This document shows, piece after piece, positions 52,623 through 61,382 of a DNA stretch of 64,000 nucleotides. The translations under genes were made by a program, and so were the position numbers. The DNA lies in the NCBI RefSeq assembly GCF_000417875.1, contig NW_006920894.1, positions 352,417-416,416 of the forward strand, read 5' to 3'. The DNA comes from Pseudozyma flocculosa PF-1. Its lineage: Eukaryota; Basidiomycota; Ustilaginomycetes; Ustilaginales; Ustilaginaceae. The notes below the pieces were generated by a model that saw nothing but the letters and a program-made list of their open reading frames with translations, searched no databases and was not told the origin of the DNA. Each line of letters opens with the position of its first letter. Positions within the stretch are counted from its first letter, which is position 1.

Positions 52623-55600
52623 ATGGCGAGCTCATCACCCACGTCGAGGAGCATGGTGCCGCGCACAGCTCCTGCGTCCGCCACCCAGGACCCTCGCCTC
52701 TCCTCGCCGCAATGGAGCAGCCGACCGCCCCCCTCGGCTCCCACCTCACCGCGTGCCCAGCGCGACAGCAGCTGCGACGCCCTGGTGACGGCACTTTCTG
52801 CCATTCCCAGCGTGCAGTACCGGCTGCAACAGCTCGAGCAGGGCATGATCATGTCCCAGCATATCCTCAGTCAGCACGATATCGCCTTGAACGAGCACAG
52901 GGCCTCGACCGAGCAGGCAAGGGACCTCAGCAGCGACCAAGGCGCCAGCAGAAGCAGCTTCGATAGCCAGCAGCAAGTCCTCGAGTCCAAGGCCGAATCG
53001 TATCGCCAGGAACTCGACGCTAAGATCGAGAGCAGGCTCAAAGCCTTCGACGGCAAGATCGAAAAGCTGCGCCAGCATTTCGAGGCCCTCGTCGAGAGCC
53101 GCCTCAAGCAGCAAGCCGAGGTCTACGACGCTCAGATCCAGGAGCTGGCCAGAGAGAACGCCGAGCTCACCAAGCTGTTGGACCAGTACCGACACATGTT
53201 CCAGGAGTCCGAAAGGCACTCTTCCGACCGCGCCACCCAGCTCGAGCACGCCATACGCGAAGCACACGAGCAAAGCCGTGGCTCTGTTGCCATCCGAGTC
53301 GAGGGCATGGGAGCCGTCAAAGTCTGCAATGCAGGCGAGACCGTTCCGCCCGTCGAGACCAAGCTGGCGCCCGACGCCTCAATGCAGCTCGATCGCGCTG
53401 CCGGATCCAAAAGCCTGACTCGTCTCACCCGTGCCGATGCCTCCTCCACGTCGCATGGCGACAAGCCGACAGCGTCGAGCACATTTGGCCGCGCAGAGGA
53501 AACGACACGCAACGCTCGCCCCGCCGCAACAAGCACATCGAATGGATCGCGGGCCGGGAGAGGCTCTCCGCAGCCACGAGGAATCGAAGAGCTCAATGCC
53601 GACGGAGGTAAATGCCATTTCGGGAGCGAAGGCAGGGTCGGGACGGCTTCTCGAGGCGCTGTCTCTGCCGAGGCTCGCCGTTGCCAGCCAGTCGAGGAGA
53701 AGAGCTCTCACGATGCCGTATCGCACATCGAAACCCGGGCAGATGCGGATTCGCGTCGACACCAGCGACCGCGGACGGCTTCCACCGGCTCGGTGGTCTG
53801 CGTCGGAGCAGAGATGCAATCGGCAACCGGTGCAGCAGACGAAGAGGTCACCTCCAGGGCCGTCCGACCGGCCAGTCTCACCATCAGCGCGGCAGGCGAG
53901 CCAGTGAAGCTTACCGCGAGCAAGCAACAGCGAGAGGCATCGGCTCTGAGCAAGTCAAGCAAGCTTGAAAAGGAAAGCTTGCAGAACGCCGCGTCTCGCC
54001 TTCGGTCCCCAGAAGACACGCGGGCCTCTAGTCCGTCGACCTCCCAGGTCGTGGCTGATCCGTACCTGGACGACCATTCGGCAGCAGACCGGGCCTCGCA
54101 CGACTCTGAGCGCCACGCTGCCGCTCATCGCCAGATTCCTCGCCGACCGGCAGACAGAGACTTGGAGCTGTACCGCCCGCTCATTGCCGAGTTGCTCTAC
54201 CTCCGGACGCGGGGCTCCTTCGAGCCGGCTCGCTACCATGTGGCCACCAGCCTTGCGATGGCTGACCCCATGGTCTACGCGCGTGCGCACGCCCTGCGCT
54301 GGGCCGACTACGCCGCAGACGCTGCAAGGGCCGGCATCGTTCGGCTCGGCATGAAGACGGTCAAAGGCACCTGGGTCATGCTGTCCGAGTGGTTCGATAC
54401 CATCGAAGGGATCGTCTGGTCGAGGCCCATCATCTTCGAAAATCGGCGCGGTCGGGAGGCCGCACGCCATGGCTCAGCAGCCACGGGTTACGAGCGTCCA
54501 GCAGCTGGAGGTGCCGGAGACTCGGAAAGGAGTAGCGACCGAGGAGTGATGATCTATCGAGCTGCGCTCCGAGTCAGTTCCAGGGACAACCGCTACTATC
54601 CCGTCTTCATCTGCGATTCGCCAGCCTGCCCGCGCTCCTTCATCTCGCGACGCTACGCGGACAACTTGCTGGCGATGCAGAAGAAGTTGGGAACCGATTC
54701 GTGCAAGATAATCCCTCCGGACCCATCCACGGGTCAGCAAGAGACGTTCTGCGCCAATGTCCTGGTGCCCTACGCCGGTCACGAGGGCTTCAACAAGAAG
54801 CTCTACGACAGGGACGGCGCTCACCTTCCGCTGCGGGGAGCCGAGTTCCTCGTCGTGGAGTCGATCCGGTCTATGCCTGGCTTCGAGGACAACATCGAGG
54901 CATGCCTGGTCATCTGCCGAGATATCCTCGAGCGTTACAACCTCGTCATCCGAAGTCTGCCCGAGGGCAAGGCCGCCCTTGTCGACGTGACAAGGCAGGG
55001 GCTGCTCACCCTCATCAAGCCGGTCGTTCAGCTGAGCGTGCCGCCCTGTGCGCGCGTTGGCGAGTCTCCCGGTCGCAAGCGCAAGAGCCCGTCCTACGAG
55101 GAGGCGAGCCAAGGCTTCAAGTCGAACGCAGGCAAAGGCAGCTCAGAGCATGCTCCATCGGTTGGGCCCGCGTCGCGTTGGTCAAAATCCCCCATCGAGC
55201 GTGGAGAGTCGCCGGTCGGCAAGAGGACCTGCCTGAGCACGGAGCCTGCGATCGACGCCACTTTCGTTTCCGAGCGACGCAGCGGAGACGCGACAGGCGC
55301 AGCCGCAGCGGGCGCTGCTTTGCCCGCCGTCTATGGTGACTTGGACGAGGAACAACGCCGTCAGTGCCATACCAAGACTCGTGCCGTCCGCGACGAGATG
55401 GAAGAGGCTCGCCGGAGGTCTCGAGAATCTTCCTCCCACGAGTCGCCCCGCAAAGCGACCGGCATCGACCGGAATGGCTTCGTGAGGGACTTTGACGAAG
55501 AGACGCCGAGGCACTTTACCATCCGCGGTACAGGAAGCGGCAACGTCTGTGCCAGGGCGGAGCCAGCAGAGAGGGCCCCGGAAAGGCAGATCTCCGTATC

Positions 55601-55685
55601 GCTCCCCGACTCCTCGTCTTCGAGCAGGCAAGACGACGCCCACGATCACTCCGCCTACGGGCACTCCGGCGCCGTTCAGGATTGA
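52623..55685 (+). CDS. Coiled-coil protein with degenerate retropepsin-like domain, paralogue A
   Basis: Intronless gene for 1020 residues, no named family recognised. The N-terminus (VPRTAPASATQDPRL) and Pro/Ser segment precede a coiled coil at about residues 60-225. A Ser/Thr/Ala-rich disordered region follows. At about 513-600 is a compact segment (DLELYRPLIAELLYLRTRG, later ADYAADAARAGIVRLGMKT) that could be a winged helix of the LOTUS/OST-HTH type; this is tentative. Residues about 643-776 look like a retroviral-type aspartic protease fold: YPVFICDSPACPRSFISRR (Asp665), then FLVVESIRSMPGFED and LVICRDILERYNLVI. The catalytic D-[ST]-G is D-S-P here, so activity is doubtful. A basic cluster (PGRKRKS) follows. 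The end carries YGDLDEEQRRQCH at 904. The downstream gene is a diverged copy. Confidence 0.8.
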   Translation: MASSSPTSRSMVPRTAPASATQDPRLSSPQWSSRPPPSAPTSPRAQRDSSCDALVTALSAIPSVQYRLQQLEQGMIMSQHILSQHDIALNEHRASTEQARDLSSDQGASRSSFDSQQQVLESKAESYRQELDAKIESRLKAFDGKIEKLRQHFEALVESRLKQQAEVYDAQIQELARENAELTKLLDQYRHMFQESERHSSDRATQLEHAIREAHEQSRGSVAIRVEGMGAVKVCNAGETVPPVETKLAPDASMQLDRAAGSKSLTRLTRADASSTSHGDKPTASSTFGRAEETTRNARPAATSTSNGSRAGRGSPQPRGIEELNADGGKCHFGSEGRVGTASRGAVSAEARRCQPVEEKSSHDAVSHIETRADADSRRHQRPRTASTGSVVCVGAEMQSATGAADEEVTSRAVRPASLTISAAGEPVKLTASKQQREASALSKSSKLEKESLQNAASRLRSPEDTRASSPSTSQVVADPYLDDHSAADRASHDSERHAAAHRQIPRRPADRDLELYRPLIAELLYLRTRGSFEPARYHVATSLAMADPMVYARAHALRWADYAADAARAGIVRLGMKTVKGTWVMLSEWFDTIEGIVWSRPIIFENRRGREAARHGSAATGYERPAAGGAGDSERSSDRGVMIYRAALRVSSRDNRYYPVFICDSPACPRSFISRRYADNLLAMQKKLGTDSCKIIPPDPSTGQQETFCANVLVPYAGHEGFNKKLYDRDGAHLPLRGAEFLVVESIRSMPGFEDNIEACLVICRDILERYNLVIRSLPEGKAALVDVTRQGLLTLIKPVVQLSVPPCARVGESPGRKRKSPSYEEASQGFKSNAGKGSSEHAPSVGPASRWSKSPIERGESPVGKRTCLSTEPAIDATFVSERRSGDATGAAAAGAALPAVYGDLDEEQRRQCHTKTRAVRDEMEEARRRSRESSSHESPRKATGIDRNGFVRDFDEETPRHFTIRGTGSGNVCARAEPAERAPERQISVSLPDSSSSSRQDDAHDHSAYGHSGAVQD

Positions 55686-56431
55686 TCATCAGGCCGTTCG
55701 CTGATCAGCGACGACACCGAGACTCCCCGCTGAGACCAAGAACATCCCGAGACTAAGAATAACCCGTCTGCGCTCGACGCGTCCTCCAAAGGCAGAGCGC
55801 AAGCAAAGTGGGCGTACGGTTGGACCCCAGTCCACGAGCCGACGTCGAGCAAGCATGAAGCGCTGTTCCCTGAGCAAGCCAGCGAGCGGTCGAGAGAGCC
55901 TTCGACTCGGCCATCAAGCAAGCGCCCGACCCAGTAGCAGAGCAGATCCCTCCGACAGCATCGAGTTCAGCTAGTCTTCTTTCCCAGCCGCGGCCGGAGC
56001 AGCATCACGATTGGTCACAGCGTCTGGGCAACTCTTGGCGTGCCGCCCCATCTACACTACGTCGAAGCCATGACAATGGCAGCCATCCCGTCGAGCCTAC
56101 TGTATGACCACCAAGCGCCTCGATGACTTGTCGGCGCACCCACCATGTGTGCCTCTGCATCGCTACTCTGAGCCTCGCCTCGTGCAATCGCAGCTCCAAG
56201 TCGCGCGGGCTTGAGGATGACGTTCGCTGACACTAGGCCGGCGTGCAAGCTGGTTTGGCCTGCTGCTGAGGAGGAATAATGTGCCGTTGGGCCTGGTTTC
56301 TGATCGTGATAGGCCGAGGAAGAATAGAGAGAGTCATTGAGGCGGAAGGGTGGCCTCGGTGACCAGCTAGAGCCAGCTACCGGTAGCAGCCGCAAGAAGG
56401 GAAACGGTCCGAGACCTGCAACCAGCCTCCA

Positions 56432-56432
<1 letters not shown>

Positions 56433-56464
<32 letters not shown>
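56433..56464. repeat. (CCTG)8 microsatellite
   Basis: Eight copies of CCTG. The reverse complement (CAGG) matches the GGCA block about 110 bases further on, so the two can pair. Confidence 0.9.
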
Positions 56465-56572
56465 CTGGGCCTGCCCGCCAGCGTGGCGAAAAGCTGCTCT
56501 GCGGGACAACTTTGACGAGATTTTTGACAGGTCCGGGCTCACCGAAACAGAGGCCTCTTGCAGAAGCGAGCC

Positions 56573-56618
56573 AGCAAGCAAGCAAGCAAGAAGGCAGGCA
56601 GGCAGGCAAGCAAGCAAG
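56573..56618. repeat. GCAA/GGCA tetranucleotide repeat block
   Basis: AGCA/GCAA repeats, then GGCA repeats, then GCAA repeats again. The central GGCA part is complementary in inverted orientation to the CCTG block at 56,433. Confidence 0.88.
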
Positions 56619-57046
56619 AGGACGGTCTGCAACCCAACGCCCCGACCTCCGCCACCCTAAGGCCTCTCCTGCAGGAGAGACACAACGAACGTACCTCTCC
56701 TCGCTCCTAGCCACGCCTACCTGCAACAAAGGGGCCGCTGTGTCGAACCCAGCTCGAATTTTTCCCTGGCCGGCCGGTGTATCAAGGCCAGGGGGCGGCT
56801 TCATCTACCTGCTCGGCCCATGTGGGTCGACGGGATCAGCTGGCCACGCCAACATCAGCTTGGCTAGACAAAGGGGGGCCAGCGAGCCGTCGAGCTGAGC
56901 TCCTGGCATTTGCAGCCTTACACCCACCGTCCTGCCATCTCTCTTTCGCCTCCTACTCCCTCCTACCTCGTCCCCTACCGCCAAACTCCCCTCCTTGCGC
57001 CGCAGCTTCCCTTTCAGCCCAGAGCGCTCCCTCTCGCCAGGCCAGG

Positions 57047-57053
57047 CTATATC
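57047..57053 (+). promoter_or_regulatory. TATA-like element of paralogue B
   Basis: CTATATC about 115 bases before the ATG at 57167. Consensus-like only. Confidence 0.3.
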
Positions 57054-57166
57054 TGCGGCGAACGCTCGAGACCCAAAGCGCGGCCCGCCCTCTCTCTCTT
57101 ATTCCCTCTCTTCCCCTCTTCCACCACCACCCGGCAAACATCCTCGGAGGACAGGCCACAGCGACG

Positions 57167-60100
57167 ATGGCGGGCCCACCTCCATCGAGGAACACGGTGC
57201 CCCGCATCGCTCCCGCGTCAGTCACTCAAGATCCCCGCCTGCCGTGGTCTCCTCGCAACAACGGACCTCCGCCCTCGGCACCGGCCTCGTCCAATGCGCA
57301 GCTCGAAGTTACACACGAGGCCCTGATGGCGGCGCTCACGGCGAATGCAAGCATGCAGTTCCGCCTGCAGCAGCTCGAGCAGGGCATGGTCATGGTCCAG
57401 CACCTTCTCGGTCAGCACGACACCGCCCTCAACGAGTCGAGAGCATCGACCGAGCAGGTCAGGCAACGCGTTGCAGCTCACGAGGAAAACATTCGCAGGA
57501 CCAACTCTGCAACCCAATACCTCGAGACACAGGCTCGAGCGTACCGACAGAAGCTCGACACGCAGGTCAATGCCAGGCTCGATGCCTTCGAGGCCAGGAT
57601 CAACGGTCTGCCGCAGGAGTTCAACAAGTTGCTCGAGGAGCGGATCGAGGCGCAGGACAAGGTCCATGGTGCGAAGATTACGCAGCTGATGACCGAGAAC
57701 GCCAAGCTCACAAAGCTGCTGGACCATTACCAGCTGATGTTTCAGGAGTCCGAGAAGCGCGGCTTTGAGCGCATTGTCCAGCTCGAGGAAGGGATGCGAA
57801 AGGCCCTGGTGCAAGGCCACGGCTCCATCGCGATCCGGCTCGAGAGGATCGGTGGCTCGATCATCATCGGCAACCCTGGCGAGAACGACGAGCCGGTCGA
57901 GTCTGAGCTCGCTTCAGGCGCCTCGATCTCTCTCAAGTTCGCCGACCAGCCCCGCAGCGAACCACGATCCGCCAGCGAATACGCACCGGTCACGTCGTCT
58001 GACCGTCAGGCCGAGGAAGAAGCCGTCCCTTCGCTCACGGAGCCAAGATCGGGCGACGCTCAGCAAGCAGTCTCGTGCGTCTCGGATACGACGCGGACTG
58101 ACGGTGACGCTCAGCAAGCGGCACAGAGGCCTGCGCCTGCGCTCGACGCCGAGGAGGCCCATGGCGATGGCTCGCACCAAGCGCGCACAATCAGAAGCTC
58201 CACAGCAGACTCGGACGAACCCCTCCAAGCTCGTCAGTTGAGGCGCTGCACGAGCGAGCTGACCGATCTGAGCACACCAGCAGATTCCCAGGACGCACGC
58301 TCCACGCCTGGGACCAGCGCTCAAGATCACATCGTCGACACCGAGGGAAGCGTCTGGAGTATCTCGCGAGAAAGCAGCGCTCATCTGCAGTCTTCACAAC
58401 GGGCTGCGAGCCGAGCAGGCTCGACCCATAGCAACAGCAACGTAGAACTACCGTGCGAGCCAGCAGCGGCAGATAGTCAACGTCAAGAAGATGTCAACCT
58501 CAAACCTGAGCCGGAGGTCGCGGCCACGGTCGCGGTCGACAGGCGACCTGAGGCTACAGGCGATGAACAGCCTCAAGAGGTGCTGCCGACAAACGCGGCC
58601 GGTCTCCCGGAAGCGCCTCGACAGCAGAGACCTCGGAGTGACTCGGCTGGCTCCGTCGTCTTTGTCAGGGCAGAGATGAAGGCGGCAGGCAAGCGGGCTC
58701 CCGAGCAAGTCACGACAATCAAGCGAGAGACCGTCACCGATGCAGCTGAAAGCCCAGCGATGCCGCCGGTGCCACCGCCACCGCCACCGCCACCGCCACC
58801 GCCACCGCCACCGCAGCAGCTGCCGTCAGCTGAACAGTCGTCGAACGGTTCAGCCTCGGACGATGCAGCAGCTGACTGCTCAGCTCCGACACCAGCGGCA
58901 GACGGACAAGAGGCGAGCGGCCACCAGGTGACCGCTGGACCAAGATCGACGACGGAAGCTTCTGCTGTTGGACCGTCGGAGAGTCGCGATGCGAACGGCG
59001 CATCATCCTCAGCAAGCACAGAGACGGTGTCCATAAGACGCCCGCTGACAAAAGACCTCGAGACCTACTGTCCCCTCATAAAGGTGCTGTTGCGCTTCAA
59101 GCAGGGAAAGGAGCGAACGCCGCTTCGTTCCAAGGTTGTCCCCCTACTGCAGCAGGCCGACTCCCTCATCTGGCAGCGGGCTCGAGCCACTCGTTGGTCC
59201 GACTACGCTGTAGCCGCACAGAACGCCGGTATCATCCAGCTTGGCACGGCAGGACCCTCGGGGTCGGAGTGGGTGGCACTTGCGGACTGGTTTGAGAGCG
59301 CCGAATCAGCCGCCTGGATCAAGTCTCAGAACCTTGCTTCCCCTCGAGGTCCGGGAAAGGACGCATCCCTGCCGGCTGCGCCATCGGACGAGACCGACAA
59401 GACTGCCCGAGTGCACCTGGCATCGATCCGGATCGGCAACCGGGACCGACACTACTACCCTATGCTCATTTGCGAGTCTTCGATCTGCCCAAAGTCGTTC
59501 ATCTCTCGTCAGCATGCCAGTCGACTTGTCTCCTCGCAGCAAGGCCTGGGGTCAGACGCATGCCAGATCATTCCGTACGACAAAGCGACAGGCCAGGACG
59601 AGGTCTTCCGCGTTGATCTGTCGCTTCCCTATTCCGGCACCGACGCTCGCAACAAAGCGCTTTATGAGAGGGACGCGGGACATCTCGAGCTTCGAGGCGT
59701 GGACTTTGTCATCGTCGACTCGCTTCGCGTGATGCCGGGCTTCAAGGCAGGCATGGCCGACGGCATGGTCCTGTGCCAGGACAACCTCGAAAGGTTTATC
59801 CTGACGATCCAGGAGACAGGACGCGACAAGTATGGCGTCGTCGACCCGACAAGACGGGGCCTCTGCACGTTCCTCCGGCCTTTCTGCCGTCTCGGACACG
59901 CTCCGCCCGCCTCTGTCATTGAGCGTATGAGCGCTGGTCGCAAGCGCAAGAGCTGGTCGGACAACGAGAGGGGCTCGGGCCGTCACGATGACAGGCACGG
60001 CGCTGCGACGCACCGAGCACCTCATGCGCTCGCATCGCGCCTCTCTTATCACTCTTCGCAGGTGCACGAGTCGCCTGCCAGCAAGAGGATCAGGAGAAGC

Positions 60101-60565
60101 TCCGCGGAAGCGAGAGAGACCCGCTCTACGACCCGCGATGATGACGAAGATCCGACTGGTAGACGTCTGCCCGTCACCTACGGCGACCTCGACGAAGAGC
60201 AGCGACGCCAGTGCCACAGCAAGACGCAGGCGATCCAGGAAGAGATGGAAGAGGCGCGCAGGAGGCTGCGCAGCCAGCACGAGTCACACGGCTTGCCGGC
60301 CAGGGCCATCGGCGTGGATCACCACGGCAACGTGCGCGACTTTGACCACGAGCAGCCGAGGCAGTTCACGATCCGAGGTGCCGGCGGCGCCAGCGGCGGC
60401 AGCAGCGCTAGCATGACCGATACCTGGATCGCACCGGAGGCGCGCAGCCGGGCATTGCATGCCCCGCGATCCGAGTACGCATCGTCGTCGTCCCGTCACG
60501 AGGCCTCGTCGTTTGGCGAGCAGACGTACGGCTACAAGTCGAACGCGACCGCAGGCCGGTACTGA
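57167..60565 (+). CDS. Coiled-coil protein with degenerate retropepsin-like domain, paralogue B
   Basis: Intronless gene for 1132 residues, clearly a tandem paralogue of the gene at 52623. Shared parts in order: VPRIAPASVTQDPRL; the coiled coil with FRLQQLEQGMVMVQHLLGQH (A has YRLQQLEQGMIMSQH); TENAKLTKLLDHYQLMFQES; the compact segment DLETYCPLIKVLLRF; the retropepsin-like part; SAGRKRKSW; and YGDLDEEQRRQCHSKT at 1005. The retropepsin-like part is at about 748-881 with YYPMLICESSICPKSFIS; here the expected catalytic Asp is Glu770, and the second motif is MVLCQDNLERFILTI. Both changes predict loss of proteolysis. A run of Pro encoded by CCACCG repeats (about 58,760-58,812) separates the disordered middle from the compact part. 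The chosen ATG (MAGPPPSRN) has a G at +4 and matches the start of A. Function unknown. Confidence 0.82.
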   Translation: MAGPPPSRNTVPRIAPASVTQDPRLPWSPRNNGPPPSAPASSNAQLEVTHEALMAALTANASMQFRLQQLEQGMVMVQHLLGQHDTALNESRASTEQVRQRVAAHEENIRRTNSATQYLETQARAYRQKLDTQVNARLDAFEARINGLPQEFNKLLEERIEAQDKVHGAKITQLMTENAKLTKLLDHYQLMFQESEKRGFERIVQLEEGMRKALVQGHGSIAIRLERIGGSIIIGNPGENDEPVESELASGASISLKFADQPRSEPRSASEYAPVTSSDRQAEEEAVPSLTEPRSGDAQQAVSCVSDTTRTDGDAQQAAQRPAPALDAEEAHGDGSHQARTIRSSTADSDEPLQARQLRRCTSELTDLSTPADSQDARSTPGTSAQDHIVDTEGSVWSISRESSAHLQSSQRAASRAGSTHSNSNVELPCEPAAADSQRQEDVNLKPEPEVAATVAVDRRPEATGDEQPQEVLPTNAAGLPEAPRQQRPRSDSAGSVVFVRAEMKAAGKRAPEQVTTIKRETVTDAAESPAMPPVPPPPPPPPPPPPPPQQLPSAEQSSNGSASDDAAADCSAPTPAADGQEASGHQVTAGPRSTTEASAVGPSESRDANGASSSASTETVSIRRPLTKDLETYCPLIKVLLRFKQGKERTPLRSKVVPLLQQADSLIWQRARATRWSDYAVAAQNAGIIQLGTAGPSGSEWVALADWFESAESAAWIKSQNLASPRGPGKDASLPAAPSDETDKTARVHLASIRIGNRDRHYYPMLICESSICPKSFISRQHASRLVSSQQGLGSDACQIIPYDKATGQDEVFRVDLSLPYSGTDARNKALYERDAGHLELRGVDFVIVDSLRVMPGFKAGMADGMVLCQDNLERFILTIQETGRDKYGVVDPTRRGLCTFLRPFCRLGHAPPASVIERMSAGRKRKSWSDNERGSGRHDDRHGAATHRAPHALASRLSYHSSQVHESPASKRIRRSSAEARETRSTTRDDDEDPTGRRLPVTYGDLDEEQRRQCHSKTQAIQEEMEEARRRLRSQHESHGLPARAIGVDHHGNVRDFDHEQPRQFTIRGAGGASGGSSASMTDTWIAPEARSRALHAPRSEYASSSSRHEASSFGEQTYGYKSNATAGRY
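58761..58812. repeat. In-frame CCACCG repeat encoding polyproline
   Basis: About eight CCACCG hexamers inside paralogue B, encoding a proline run absent from paralogue A. Confidence 0.85.
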
Positions 60566-61382
60566 GCCTTTTGAGGCGCCCTCGTGACGACGCAGAGGCC
60601 GCCATGTTTTTCGCTCACCGCACGTTGCGCATGCGGGCCAACCGCGGCGCCCGTCTCCGTTTCAAAGGCTTCGAGCAAGCATGGTCTTTCACTCGCATCA
60701 ACAGCATTCCGATACCCCCAACACCACCATCGACACATCAACCACAGCAACGGCAAATCAGCAAGAACAGACACAAGCACACACACCCACACATGCGCAG
60801 CCCTGTGCACATGTACGCAAGCATGCAGGCAACCGCCGCCATGGCACCGACCAAGGCGAGCAAGCAAGGCGTTGAATCGCCTTGCCTTGCTCTCGGACCA
60901 ATTCATCAAGCATCCCCTCATCGAGACCGTCGCAACCGCGGTCTCGAGCGAACGTCACCCAGCATCGCAACCACCCCGTTCGGGCCAGCGACGCGTCTCG
61001 ACCCGTATCGCGTCGAGCCTTGAGCATCCCTCGTAGCAGCCAGCTAGTCCTCCTCCCGCCGCCTCGAGAGCGCGGAGGTGCCATGTCACATCGACTCTCC
61101 TATGCATACTATACCGGGTCGTCGCACCTGCCGTCGACCCAACGCCGAGCTCCAAGCCCCTCTCGAACCGCGCCTTGTTCCACGCCACGTAGTGGACTGG
61201 ATCGTGTCCGCATTGTCGCGGAAGAAGAGGGAGCGTGTAAGGCTGTATCGTACAGGTTATAGGAAACCTCCAGCCCGACACGGGGTGGCGGGCGTCGTAA
61301 AGTCGTTCTGCAAAGACGGCAGCTGTGCCGGTCGAGAAAGGGGTGGTGGGCCGCGATGAACGGGCGGCCGACGACGAGGGTA
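60566..61382. other. Convergent intergenic region
   Basis: About 817 bases between converging stop codons, holding both 3' UTRs. A short CA/ACAC-rich stretch lies at about 60,770-60,795. No gene seen. Confidence 0.5.

Larger units (their letters stand above)
55686..57166. other. Spacer between the two paralogues
   Basis: About 1.48 kb: 3' UTR of paralogue A, two tetranucleotide repeat blocks in inverted orientation (56,433-56,464 and 56,573-56,618), and the CT-rich leader of paralogue B with a TATA-like CTATATC at 57,047. No gene seen. Small frames across the repeats were rejected. Confidence 0.55.

Noticed and set aside
56433..56618. Tetranucleotide repeats considered as a CRISPR or transposon end
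   Set aside because: Simple 4-base units without spacers, no target-site duplication and no transposase; the genome is fungal.
56735..56800. GGTTCGA-like box on the minus strand considered as a tRNA T-arm
   Set aside because: No matching acceptor stem or A box could be found at the right distance.
56777..57166. Upstream in-frame ATG for paralogue B
   Set aside because: The added residues come from the CT-rich leader and do not match paralogue A.
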